From Gammaproteobacteria bacterium (GTDB taxonomy: Bacteria > Pseudomonadota > Gammaproteobacteria > Steroidobacterales > GCA-2729495): a stretch of 61,209 nucleotides of DNA. The stretch's first letter is position 1. The number at the start of each line of letters is the position of its first letter. This document shows, piece by piece, positions 26,752-36,020 of the stretch. The translations under genes were made by a program, and so were the position numbers. The stretch spans positions 1 through 61,209 of the forward strand of contig QUBU01000018.1 in assembly GCA_014337915.1 (NCBI GenBank), in the 5' to 3' direction. The notes under the pieces are model-generated. The model made no database searches and was not told where the DNA came from. It saw nothing but the letters and a program-made list of their open reading frames with translations.

Positions 26752-28452
26752 TTACGCGTCGCGGGCCGCTGCAGGCCGCTGCAGCCGGTAGCCCAGCTCC
26801 AGCGGCAGGCGCCCGCGTTGCACCAGCACCAGCACCGTCGTTGCCTCGCGCCGGCCGAACTCCGGGCACCAGGCCCCGCGGCGCAGCTCCACCGCCGCCT
26901 CGCCCCGGGTCCTGACCTCGAGCAGCGGCCGCCCCTCGCGGCGGACCAGGTACTGGCCGGCGGGGCCGGGCTCGACGCTGCAGGCCGGGTGCAGGTGGAT
27001 GAAGCTCTCCAGGCGATGCTCGCCGCTGCCAGTGAGCCGGTCGGCAATATCCCATGTCCGGCCGGGACTTGCCGTGATGCGACGCTCATGCACGACGCCG
27101 CCCGGCAGCCGCCGGTAGCCGTCGTGGGCGCCATGGAACTCCAGGCGCCCGTCCTCGAGCGGGCCGAGGCGCGCGAACAGCGGCCGGGCGCGGCGCGCCA
27201 CGCGGAACGCGCCCCAGACCTCGGACTGGTCCGCGCCATCCACGACCACGGTGTTGTGCGCCGCCGTGCCCCGCAGCTGCCGGCGCAGCGGGGTCGGCTC
27301 GTAGTCATAGGTGCCGCTGTCCACCACCAGGCGCTCGCCATCGAGGCAGAGCTCGTAGCTCAGCAGGTCCGCATGCGTGTGGCCCGGCTGGTACTCCGGC
27401 CCGCCCGGGCCGCAGTCGATCAGCAGGCTCTCGCCGCCCGCGCGATAGCCGTAGTAGCCCGTATCCGGCAGGCAGATGCGCCGGGGACTGGCGGCGGAGC
27501 TGGCCGACGGCAGTTCGAGGTCCAGCACGCGGGCGCCGTAGTCGAGCAGCGCTGCCGGCGGCAGCGCGATGCCGAAGGCCGCATCGTTGAACAGCGGGAT
27601 GGCGTCATCCCCTGCGAGGATGGAGGCGAAGTAATGCCAGGCACGCGTCGCCGCCGCGCGCAGCGTCGCGCGCTCCGTATCGCCGGCGAGTTCCGGGCTG
27701 GCATCGAGCAGATTGACCACGTCGAGGAAATCCTCAAGCACGATCGCGTGGTACATCGCGCTGCGCTCGTAGTGCCCGCCATCGGCCAGCAGCTGCTCCG
27801 CGCCCTGCTCCACCAGCAGCGACAGGCCGCGCGCCCGCCAACGCGCTGCGGCTGGCCCGTCGAAGAACGCGCCCGCGAACAGCAGCGCCTTCGCGTTCTT
27901 CAGCAGGTGGTTCGCGAGCAGGTGATACTCGAGGTTGTGCTCCAGCCAGGCGAGCTGCAGCGCCAGGCTCCCCAGCCAGGCCGGCCGTGGCTCGAGCCCC
28001 TCACCGAACGCCTTCATCCAGTTCACCGCGCGCAGCGAGATCGGGTAGGCCTCCCAGGCATCCACGCTACCCGGCGGGTTGCCCGTGATCCAGGAGTCCA
28101 CCAGCCGCGCGCGGTCTGCGACCGGCAGGCCTGGCGCACGCAGGTAATCGAAGTAGTGCAGGTTATAGCGCCAGAGCTTCGGCTGGTCGCTGCTGCGCCA
28201 GTCGATGGCATCCAGCCGCAGCGTATGCGGATCGTTCAGGAAGGCCAGCGCGCCGGGCCCCGCCGCCAGCGATGCGGCTGCCGGGAATGGCGTTCCCACC
28301 ATGCGCCGCCGCGCCGGCGCCAGTTCCGGCGCCCGCTGCGGACGCGACGGCCCCAGCAGCCGGTAGCGCAACTGGTAGCCGATCTGTAGCGGCCGCAGAT
28401 GGCGGGCGGTGTGCCAGAGGAGCTGGGTGCGGCGGGGCCATCCGTTCGACAT
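26752..28452 (-). CDS. Heparinase II/III-like family protein (second copy)
   Basis: A 566-residue protein with the same fold order as the 7083 gene: helical toroid, then a beta domain with PGHTHADLLSYEL, VVDSGTYDYEP and RGTAAHNTVVVDGADQSEVW. It begins MSNGWPRRTQLLWHTARHLRP, a usual N-terminus for this group, without a signal peptide. It sits 76 bases upstream of the bi-domain oxidoreductase gene, a pairing seen in many EPS loci. Role: probable polysaccharide lyase or editing enzyme; substrate unknown. Confidence 0.83.
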   Translation of the reverse strand: MSNGWPRRTQLLWHTARHLRPLQIGYQLRYRLLGPSRPQRAPELAPARRRMVGTPFPAAASLAAGPGALAFLNDPHTLRLDAIDWRSSDQPKLWRYNLHYFDYLRAPGLPVADRARLVDSWITGNPPGSVDAWEAYPISLRAVNWMKAFGEGLEPRPAWLGSLALQLAWLEHNLEYHLLANHLLKNAKALLFAGAFFDGPAAARWRARGLSLLVEQGAEQLLADGGHYERSAMYHAIVLEDFLDVVNLLDASPELAGDTERATLRAAATRAWHYFASILAGDDAIPLFNDAAFGIALPPAALLDYGARVLDLELPSASSAASPRRICLPDTGYYGYRAGGESLLIDCGPGGPEYQPGHTHADLLSYELCLDGERLVVDSGTYDYEPTPLRRQLRGTAAHNTVVVDGADQSEVWGAFRVARRARPLFARLGPLEDGRLEFHGAHDGYRRLPGGVVHERRITASPGRTWDIADRLTGSGEHRLESFIHLHPACSVEPGPAGQYLVRREGRPLLEVRTRGEAAVELRRGAWCPEFGRREATTVLVLVQRGRLPLELGYRLQRPAAARDA

Positions 28453-28601
28453 CAGGGCGCGAGCTCCTCGCGGTTAGCCGGGCTGGCGACCCGGACACAC
28501 CCGGCAGCGGTGACTTGTGTACAGTAGTGCAGGCTTCAATCATTCTGAAACCCGACCAGAATGTCCATTGCCGGCCAGCGCTGCCGCAACCCGCGGAATC
28601 C

Positions 28602-28709
28602 ATGTGCGGCATAGCGGGTTACGCGCGGACCCGCCTCCGAAGCTCGGCACGGCCAACGCTCGCCTTCCTATTAGTCGTTCCTCGGCATTTCCGTCCTAGA
28701 CTCCATTGA
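28602..28709 (+). pseudogene. Fragment resembling the 5' end of an asparagine synthetase/amidotransferase gene
   Basis: An ATG opens MCGIAGYA, the N-terminal signature of class II glutamine amidotransferases with the catalytic Cys2, but similarity fades after about eight residues and the frame stops at 28709. It is on the strand opposite to its neighbours and lies at the cassette junction. It is probably the remnant of a third amidotransferase gene cut by a past exchange; a chance eight-residue match cannot be excluded. Confidence 0.45.
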
Positions 28710-28729
28710 TCGGGCAGCGCTGCCGATCA
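28707..28729. repeat. Near-palindromic hairpin at cassette edge
   Basis: TGATCGG and CCGATCA form a perfect 7-bp stem, and the 9-base loop contains the palindrome CAGCGCTG, so the structure can extend with one bulge. No T-run follows. It could be a transcript end for the cassette or a recombination scar. Confidence 0.4.
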
Positions 28730-28996
28730 GACCCGGCGGCTCGATCTCTCTTTGATCCGATGGCGCGCCCACAAGCTGAAACCCTCCATAGCCCGGGACT
28801 AGGCATTGCTGTTCGATAACCATCAGATAATCAAGGTTGCCTGGTGTTCTTTGTAAACAATCCTGCTGCTGGACTGTGCAGCAGTATTGGCCATCCTGAC
28901 ATTCGCCGGGCGGCGCCCAGTTGGCGCCAATCTGCCGAAACATCCACGCTCAGATGGCCTTCACAGCCAGGACCTGCAGTTGCTCTACGAGACGGC

Positions 28997-30139
28997 TCAT
29001 TCGAGCAGTCTTCGATAAACCTTGAGGTGCTGCCTTGCTACTTCGCTCCAGGACAAACTTTCTTCCAGAAACAACTTGGCTTTACGACCCATTCGAACAA
29101 GATTATCCGGCCCCTGAACTGCCCTCTCAATTACACCAGCCAACGCGGCTGGGTCTCCTGGTGGAACCAGGAAACCTGTCTCACCATCTTTCACAACCTC
29201 ATGTAACGAACCCACCGTTGTCGAGATCACCGGCTTCGCGAAAGCGTATGCCATCGGTATCACGCCGCTTTGCGTTGCCGACAAATATGGAAGTACCACG
29301 AGCGACGCAGCCTCAAAAAGACTTCGAATCTCTGCGTCTTTGATGAATCGCTGAATCAGAATCACCTCCGCACCGGCCGGAAGACGATGCCCGATGCTTG
29401 TTCCTGATCCCGCGATTACCAGATTGACGGCCACCCCTCGTGCCACCAGTAAGTCCAATGCTCGCAACAAGACATCAAGCCCCTTGTAAGGCTCAATCCG
29501 GCCGAAAAACAGTAACGTCGGCCTCCCCTGAAAGAGCCCCTTAAGCTCAGCGGGCCGGTGGTCACCCGCGGCGATGGCTTTGGTCAGCCCACCTCCATGC
29601 AATACCACGTAAGCCTTATCCGCTGCGTCCGGACCGTAAAGGTTTCCTAAATCGGCTTGATGAAGTGCGGAATGCACATGCACCGCGTTGCATGCCCGGA
29701 CAACCGCCGGCACCTGCCATTTCGCCTGGTACCACTCATAAAATCGCCCCCATCGTGTACGCACTTCGTCGTGCCGGATCGGGTCATGAATCGTGCAGAC
29801 AGCGACAACCCCCAAACGCCGAATGGCCTTAACGAATGCCAACAGCCCAGTCGAATCCGACGTTACATGAACAATATCCGGTGTGAAGTCACGTACGATT
29901 CTTCGAGCGATACGCCTATAAAAGCGCGGATTATAGAGTTCGAGCATCCTCCGCTTCCACGATTTGTCGCTACGCTCGACCGGTACCACCGGCGCATCGC
30001 CCCCCAGGAGAGCCAAATCCGATCTAGGTGCTATGAATACCGCTCTTGCGCTCGCCTCAGATGCCATCGCAACAGCCAGATTCTCAGCATAGTGCGCCAT
30101 ACCACTCCGACCAGAGAACGTTACGTACACGACCTTCAC
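28997..30139 (-). CDS. Glycosyltransferase family 4
   Basis: A 380-residue GT-B enzyme: MKVVYVTFSGRSGMAHYAENL at the N-terminus, LLFFGRIEPYKGLDVLL and VIPMAYAFAKPVISTTVGS at the donor side. The start is GTG at 30139 with GAGGAAAG upstream. It lies 12 bases downstream of the polymerase gene and is the last gene of the cassette. Acceptor and donor unknown. Confidence 0.85.
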   Translation of the reverse strand: MKVVYVTFSGRSGMAHYAENLAVAMASEASARAVFIAPRSDLALLGGDAPVVPVERSDKSWKRRMLELYNPRFYRRIARRIVRDFTPDIVHVTSDSTGLLAFVKAIRRLGVVAVCTIHDPIRHDEVRTRWGRFYEWYQAKWQVPAVVRACNAVHVHSALHQADLGNLYGPDAADKAYVVLHGGGLTKAIAAGDHRPAELKGLFQGRPTLLFFGRIEPYKGLDVLLRALDLLVARGVAVNLVIAGSGTSIGHRLPAGAEVILIQRFIKDAEIRSLFEAASLVVLPYLSATQSGVIPMAYAFAKPVISTTVGSLHEVVKDGETGFLVPPGDPAALAGVIERAVQGPDNLVRMGRKAKLFLEESLSWSEVARQHLKVYRRLLE

Positions 30140-30151
30140 GACTTTCCTCGG

Positions 30152-31447
30152 CTACAACCGGTCCTTTCTCAGGTATCTCGCGGGTGTTACCAGCAACATG
30201 ATCGCCACCGAAATATACGTCGCATAAGCAATGGGCGCAGTTGCACCCGTAATCGTCCCCCGAATCAGGAAGTAGCAATGCCAAATGTAGAATGGCAGCA
30301 AGACAGCAATGATCAGACTATTGCGTGTCATGAATGCTTCCCATGCCGAAAAGATGACGCCCCAAAGCACAGCCAGAAGCAATCCTCCCAAACCGAACGC
30401 AAGAAACGCGTCGGCATACCAAAGGGTTGGGTAGTGATAGAACACCAGACTATTCTTTGGAACGCCATCGATAATCCACGCCATGTACACCGCGGGGTCC
30501 TCCAGTGCTCGCGGTTGGATCTGAAAAAGCCGTACGAATGGATTAACGATATTCAGCAGATATCGCTCGAGCCCATTGAATCCGAGATGCTGCCCTGACT
30601 CGAGGGTTGCCTGAAATACCAGTGATGACCCGTAGATCATGCCCGCATCGGGCAATCCGGTAATCTGACCGGGTGTATTGGCAATTCCCGAAACATCGGC
30701 CGCCTTCTTGTAGGTGACAGCAATACTCACGCCAACCAGAAAAAAGAACAGCGCACAGCCTACCAGTATCGGCTTCAGAATCTGTTTCTTTCTGAGCATG
30801 GATTGACTTACAAACTGGTAATAGAAAACGACCATTACCGGTATTAGTGACAGAAGCACCAACGATCGGATCTTGAGATATGTCGCGAAGAACAAAAACG
30901 GCAGGCACCCGAGTAATGCTGGTATGTAACGGCGTTGAAGCGCCAGTATTACGAGAAGTGGTGAAGATGCCCAGAAGAATACCTGCGGCCAATTGGACCC
31001 CCTGAATTCAACGTAAGAACGGTATCCACCGCCCTCCATCTTGAACCAGTACAGGATCGCACCACCGAGGAGGCACCCTAGAAGGATACCCTTGGCTCCC
31101 TTTAGCCAAGTCGGATCTCCCCTCAATTCCCAGGCTGCCGGGCGCAGCCCCTTCCCGGACGAGACCCTCCACGTCAGTACTTCCGCCACTGCGAAAACCG
31201 CGTTGAATGCCAACACGAATAATGCAAGATACCTGATCGTCTCAGGTGAGACGACAAGAACGTCGCCGACAAAATTGCGGTATGTCGAGAACTTTCCAGA
31301 TATCGTCAAAGGAATAAGGAAAAGTCCGTGATAAGCAAGTAGCAACCACGACATTGCGATAAGGCGAAGGCCCTGCAGTGATCTATAGAGACGCCAACAC
31401 GCCAGGATGAGGTTAATTATCGCTACAGCTACCGCTAGTACGTCCAT
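30152..31447 (-). CDS. O-antigen polymerase-like membrane protein (Wzy type)
   Basis: A 431-residue protein with about 10-12 membrane segments and a periplasmic loop around 230-330, as in oligosaccharide repeat-unit polymerases. It is expected to join repeat units in the periplasm. The family is poorly conserved, so the call rests on topology and on its place beside a flippase and glycosyltransferases. The ATG at 31447 follows GGGAAGG at a good distance. It may supply a specificity different from the ligase/polymerase-like gene at 16565. Confidence 0.72.
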   Translation of the reverse strand: MDVLAVAVAIINLILACWRLYRSLQGLRLIAMSWLLLAYHGLFLIPLTISGKFSTYRNFVGDVLVVSPETIRYLALFVLAFNAVFAVAEVLTWRVSSGKGLRPAAWELRGDPTWLKGAKGILLGCLLGGAILYWFKMEGGGYRSYVEFRGSNWPQVFFWASSPLLVILALQRRYIPALLGCLPFLFFATYLKIRSLVLLSLIPVMVVFYYQFVSQSMLRKKQILKPILVGCALFFFLVGVSIAVTYKKAADVSGIANTPGQITGLPDAGMIYGSSLVFQATLESGQHLGFNGLERYLLNIVNPFVRLFQIQPRALEDPAVYMAWIIDGVPKNSLVFYHYPTLWYADAFLAFGLGGLLLAVLWGVIFSAWEAFMTRNSLIIAVLLPFYIWHCYFLIRGTITGATAPIAYATYISVAIMLLVTPARYLRKDRL

Positions 31448-31542
31448 TACATAGCGCCTTCCCTAATCACCGCTGTGTTGGGGCGCAACTCCATCCCCGA
31501 TGCCGAAGAGTTAGCTCTCATTCGAGGTCTGACAGCTATACC

Positions 31543-33018
31543 TTACAGGCGAGATGGGCTGCGGCTACGCATTACATACACGTCGCGTCCCCACAGGTTC
31601 ACTCCGTGCACAAGCAACAAGGCTGCTACACCCGTTACTGTCACGACTATCGGGTCCTTCAATACACTCGAGGCCCACCACACCACCGCCCCGAGCACTA
31701 TGGCGATCGCGCCTTCCGTTGTCAGAACTCTCAGATGAACCTTTGCCGGAACCCCGGCAATGCCTAAAAGCCAGACGACTTTTGCAAACAATGCCGCACC
31801 ACCAAGTCCCCCCAAAATGCTCGCGGCGATCATTGCCGACTGATACCACGCACCGAGCAACAGTGACACCGAAACTACAACTACGATAAGCACCTGAAAG
31901 CCGAGCTCGCTCCCTTGCCGACCCAGCACACTAACCAGGACGGAGAATGCGTTAGAAATAAACGAAAAGAACATCCATGGCATCAGTACCTGCGTGTACC
32001 GCCCGCCGTCAACCCAATCCCTACCGAAAATCACCTCGAAGAACTGGGGCGCTATAGCCGCTCCTATTACAAAGCTGGGCAAGCCGAACGCCACCATACC
32101 GCGGTATACCCCCTCCGCCAGTGACGGCAGAGATCGATCTCGAACTGCTGATGCCGCATGTGAGAAAAACACCTGGGAAACAGACTGCCCTACTAGTCGC
32201 AGGGGCATTTGAAGGAGGCGAAAACTCAACGCGAACTGACCCGCCACGTACCCACCAAAAAGCGATGAGAACATCACGACCGGAAGATTGGCTCCCAGCG
32301 CATTCACAAGACTTGACCAGGTTGTGATTAACGGAAAGCGTCTGTACTTCCGCGCAACCGCAATAAGCCAGGTCGTACTCCACGCGTATTTCTTCAACGC
32401 GAAAACTGGCCTCGCTGCTCGCAGTAGCGGCGCCACGCCAAAAATCAACCCACCAAACTGCCCCGCAACCAAGCCGGACACACCCGCGTGCACAACGCCC
32501 CCACTGATCTGCGCACCGGCCTGGCCGAGTCCCTGCAATGCTTTTGAAGCTGCCGTTCCGGAGAACGCCCTAACCCGAATTGCCCAAGTCGTCAGTGTGT
32601 TGATCAGACCCGTAAGCAGCAAGCAGATCGGCACAACCCAAAGCAGGGTAGCAAGTTCGCTCGCATTACTTAAAGCAAGCACATTGCTTCCGAAGGCGAG
32701 CAAACCAGTGCCTACGACAACTGACATTACGCCGGCGGCCATAAGCGACAACCTGGCCACATGTACCGCTCGCGCTTGTGACGCAGGAAGCGGTACTGCT
32801 AACTCATAATGCAACCCGACTACCGTCGCGAACATTCCGATGATTGCGGCAAGGACCGCGTAAACCCCCAACTGGTCTGGGTCAAACAGACGTGTAATCA
32901 GTGGGGTTGCTGCCGCTAGTACGAACTGGCCGGTAATTGCGCCGCTTGACACCAGCGCTGCGCTACCACTCAGGCCGGCATCCCGGCGACCACGCTCTAG
33001 TAATTTCGGCGGTTTCAA
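31543..33018 (-). CDS. Polysaccharide flippase (Wzx-like), cassette copy
   Basis: A 491-residue protein with about 12-14 membrane segments. The N-terminal region has AATPLITRLFDPDQLGVYAV, the typical first-helix signature of MVF/PST flippases. The apparent start is TTG at 33018 with no strong Shine-Dalgarno, so the exact N-terminus is uncertain. It is 17 bases downstream of the LamG gene. It probably flips the repeat unit built by the cassette's own glycosyltransferases, independently of the flippase at 17985. Confidence 0.83.
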   Translation of the reverse strand: MKPPKLLERGRRDAGLSGSAALVSSGAITGQFVLAAATPLITRLFDPDQLGVYAVLAAIIGMFATVVGLHYELAVPLPASQARAVHVARLSLMAAGVMSVVVGTGLLAFGSNVLALSNASELATLLWVVPICLLLTGLINTLTTWAIRVRAFSGTAASKALQGLGQAGAQISGGVVHAGVSGLVAGQFGGLIFGVAPLLRAARPVFALKKYAWSTTWLIAVARKYRRFPLITTWSSLVNALGANLPVVMFSSLFGGYVAGQFALSFRLLQMPLRLVGQSVSQVFFSHAASAVRDRSLPSLAEGVYRGMVAFGLPSFVIGAAIAPQFFEVIFGRDWVDGGRYTQVLMPWMFFSFISNAFSVLVSVLGRQGSELGFQVLIVVVVSVSLLLGAWYQSAMIAASILGGLGGAALFAKVVWLLGIAGVPAKVHLRVLTTEGAIAIVLGAVVWWASSVLKDPIVVTVTGVAALLLVHGVNLWGRDVYVMRSRSPSRL

Positions 33019-33035
33019 GCTGCTTGCCAGTATTG

Positions 33036-36020
33036 CTATTGGGCCTGCGCCCCGCGCACTGCATTAATCGCAAGAAACCGGTAATCACGCCCCATCATCG
33101 ATACGTTAAGGCAGCCATCCGGATCCACTGCCAGGTTCCTGCCCTCCGGCCACTCTACAACGCCCCCCGCCTTTCCGAGCAGCGTCTTCTCTACACAGAT
33201 CTCGCCAGACCGCCACTCCCTCGCGAGGTTCCCAACGATCAAAAGCACATTCCCCGCGGACCGATACCCGCTGATATAGACATCCGCCATTCCCGTATGA
33301 GCCGGCGGTTCGCGCCCAAAATATGGTAAGAATTCCGCCTCCGGATGCCGCAACTTCCTCAAAAGGTTCAGGGCTCTGTCGACTTCCGTAACGTTTGACC
33401 ACTTCGGCCATACCAACACATCATGAAGCATAAGAAGCGCCATCAAGCCGCGAGTCGGCTCCACAGCTTTTGCAACCTGCTCCGAAAATTCTGGCAAAAA
33501 GATCGGCACGAGCCCCCATTGGCGACCAATAAACTCCGCCCGGAATGTTTCCAGCGGCAATACCTCGAGATAGTCGTCCTGAACCACGCCTCTGTACTGC
33601 TCGCCGTCAACGTAAGCATCAAGGGATGACAGCATTGGAATTGCGATCTTCCCAGATACATGGCCGATCAATATCTGGCCAACTGAGTTTTTATGCAGGC
33701 CTTCCCTAATACTCTGCAAAAGCTTCCGATAGCCCAATATCGGGTAATCGAACTGGCGTTGACCACCAATGGTCATTCCCAAGTTCGCTAACGGCGCATA
33801 GCCACCAGAAAGCTGCAAGTTATCGAAATAGAGCGCTTCAAGAGCAAATCTCTTAGCAAACTGCACAGTCTTACTGGTTATGAAATTTGTCCATGAACTG
33901 GATGTCGGAATCACCTGAGCAAACGGATATCCAAAAGCCAGAACATCCGCTGATTCCACGTCGCCTCCTCCCATCATCCATTCGTCTCGATAAAACCGCC
34001 ACTCCGGCGATGCCGTCGAAATGTATGTTGGGCACACATATGGTGCTGGCTCTCGGCCGTGCATTCGTAAAGCCGTCATCCGTTCAGCGAATGCGACTTC
34101 ACTCGAGGCCTCTGGGTATCCGTAGTATCGAACTCCTTGAGCATCTGGCTGCGGCCATACAATCTCGATATTGGCCTGCGCTGATGGGGCCAGTCTCCAG
34201 TCTCGCCACCCGATCGGCAGCGATTTGACTGGAGTCGCCTGAAGCCCGAATTCCAGACTCCATGACGATGGCAGCTGTTGCCGTGCCGTCTTAACTTTGA
34301 CCTCCAATATGACGCGATCATTTCGCCTTATTACTCGAATGGCGTCTGTTGCAAGGGCGTTCGGCCACATCCTGGCCGACTCTGAAAACCAGAAGAGTCC
34401 GACTTCGGTATCGCCAATCCAGTAGAACGGAGAGAACCTTCTCCTATCAATTTCACCGATTCCTCCAGGAAGCAGTCCGGACTCCGCAATTGCGGACTTA
34501 GTCCAGATGTGGCGATAAACCGCATGCTCGGCAGAAATCGGTATGCGAATGCCCAACTCCCCGACCGCAGTTGTCTGACTTGTGGTTGAAAGGCGTACCA
34601 GGACCAGACCGTCCGCTGCTATTTGCGCACGGGTATCGATCTCGATCTCCGGCTTTCCCGACTGGGCTGGTGCAACGAGCCGGGATATCACCGAAATAGC
34701 TCCCTGTTCCGGGTCCTTGATGACTTCTTGCTCCGCCAACGTCAAGTTGAGTGTTTGCACACCCGAAGTGGCGTATACCGAAATTGGGCCTGCGAGGAGT
34801 TCCGCGCTACCGCTCCTTATGGACACCGGTAGAGCGCTACGCCGAAAGTCATAGCGGCGTCCCCAAACAGACACGGTCGTTCCATCGACCTCTGGTGACG
34901 CCGCTCCAGAAGAAATCCGGCTCCCCACAGATGTCTCGTCCCAATCCAGTGCTGGAAGGTCAAAACTCTTGCTGTTTGTGAACACCTGCCGGCCATTGAG
35001 AAAACCATCCGCGTGAACGGACGCCGCGCCGGGTTTAAGTCCGCTTAGATTCACCGATCCTCGCGCCTCGCCGTTTTCAAAAGCTATGAATCCGGTCGGC
35101 TTCGAAACCTGACGGCCGCCTTGCCACACGGAAAAGCGCACGGATAATTCTTTCACCTCCCTATATGGATCAAACCGCAAAAGCGCCTGAATAGCCCTAC
35201 GACTGCGGTCTACGGAAAAAGATGTTGTGGCATCATCCCATGCAGCTGTTTCGGGCTTGCGCGCCGCAGTGCTGTTATAAGCGTTAAGAATCTCCCGTGG
35301 TCCAAGCGCCCTGTCGTAAACCCGAACTTCATCAAGCAGAGTCGACGATGTCCGAACTGAGTGCCACGGTGAATCACCGAGCCGAAACGACGAGAATCTG
35401 CCTTGCGGGAGTACCGCCTTGACCGGCCCTTTGGTTGTCGGCTGCCCATCTACATAGAGTTGCACGCCCTCCTGGGACCATGTCCCCGCGATGTGATGCC
35501 ATTGACCCGGAACCCAGGCGATGCGTGAGGCGCTGAAAAAATACGGACCGTCGTCCGCGCTATCTGTCGCCAGCATCATTAGTGCTGGCCTGTCTACGTA
35601 TTTGTAGAGGTAGAACGCACCGGAATTCCTCGCTTCGAAGAAAACGTGAAACTTTCCATCACCGGCCTGCCAATCAACTGGCATCACCCACATCTCTACG
35701 GTGCCCTCAGTGGAGCGAATTAGATCCCCTACATTCGCTACCTCTAGCCTGCCAAATAACGGGCCAACACGAATAGCATTCCCAAAACGGCCTTTCTCAA
35801 TCGTCGGGAACCCTGACTGCCTGACGGGAATGACACCTCCACCTTCCCCTACCCCGTCGACACCATTCTCGAAGGAAAAGTAGGCGCGTGGTGCCTGTGT
35901 CGCGCTGGCGCTTTGGTTTACTGTTGCGAACAAGGAGAGCAGCGCGATCCCCACAAGCCGCACCCAATGGTTGACCAGCCTCTTCAGCGGCTTGCTTCTA
36001 TGAAACACCGCCGTCTTCAA
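33036..36020 (-). CDS. Large secreted LamG-like protein with a glycoside-hydrolase-like (GH123/DUF6067 type) C-terminal half
   Basis: A 994-residue protein with an N-terminal hydrophobic export segment (about 18-40). Residues about 45-245 read as a LamG/concanavalin-like sugar-binding domain (AYFSFENG, WHHIAGTWSQEGVQLYVDG, LLDEVRVYDRALGPREI). Residues about 500-990 resemble the DUF6067/GH123-type region (GLFWFSESARMWPN, EFGLQATPVKSLP, ALYFDNLQLSGGY). No catalytic pair is assigned with confidence. The likely role is binding or cutting the polysaccharide outside the cytoplasm. The start is a TTG whose TTGA overlaps the upstream stop; GTG at 36008 is an alternative. Confidence 0.7.
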   Translation of the reverse strand: MKTAVFHRSKPLKRLVNHWVRLVGIALLSLFATVNQSASATQAPRAYFSFENGVDGVGEGGGVIPVRQSGFPTIEKGRFGNAIRVGPLFGRLEVANVGDLIRSTEGTVEMWVMPVDWQAGDGKFHVFFEARNSGAFYLYKYVDRPALMMLATDSADDGPYFFSASRIAWVPGQWHHIAGTWSQEGVQLYVDGQPTTKGPVKAVLPQGRFSSFRLGDSPWHSVRTSSTLLDEVRVYDRALGPREILNAYNSTAARKPETAAWDDATTSFSVDRSRRAIQALLRFDPYREVKELSVRFSVWQGGRQVSKPTGFIAFENGEARGSVNLSGLKPGAASVHADGFLNGRQVFTNSKSFDLPALDWDETSVGSRISSGAASPEVDGTTVSVWGRRYDFRRSALPVSIRSGSAELLAGPISVYATSGVQTLNLTLAEQEVIKDPEQGAISVISRLVAPAQSGKPEIEIDTRAQIAADGLVLVRLSTTSQTTAVGELGIRIPISAEHAVYRHIWTKSAIAESGLLPGGIGEIDRRRFSPFYWIGDTEVGLFWFSESARMWPNALATDAIRVIRRNDRVILEVKVKTARQQLPSSWSLEFGLQATPVKSLPIGWRDWRLAPSAQANIEIVWPQPDAQGVRYYGYPEASSEVAFAERMTALRMHGREPAPYVCPTYISTASPEWRFYRDEWMMGGGDVESADVLAFGYPFAQVIPTSSSWTNFITSKTVQFAKRFALEALYFDNLQLSGGYAPLANLGMTIGGQRQFDYPILGYRKLLQSIREGLHKNSVGQILIGHVSGKIAIPMLSSLDAYVDGEQYRGVVQDDYLEVLPLETFRAEFIGRQWGLVPIFLPEFSEQVAKAVEPTRGLMALLMLHDVLVWPKWSNVTEVDRALNLLRKLRHPEAEFLPYFGREPPAHTGMADVYISGYRSAGNVLLIVGNLAREWRSGEICVEKTLLGKAGGVVEWPEGRNLAVDPDGCLNVSMMGRDYRFLAINAVRGAQAQ

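Larger units (their letters stand above)
28453..28996. other. Gene-poor junction at the edge of the low-GC cassette
   Basis: About 540 bases without an intact gene. It holds the amidotransferase 5' fragment at 28602, a hairpin at 28707-28729 and only short ORFs such as a 90-codon minus-strand frame (28671-28943) with no recognisable homology. Base composition falls through this stretch from the GC-rich left side to the AT-richer cassette. Confidence 0.6.

Noticed and set aside
24414-26915. An 833-codon plus-strand open frame
   Set aside because: Antisense shadow of the bi-domain oxidoreductase, which has clear dinucleotide-binding motifs.
28671-28943. A 90-codon minus-strand frame in the cassette junction
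   Set aside because: No recognisable domain, no ribosome site and it lies in a decayed region.
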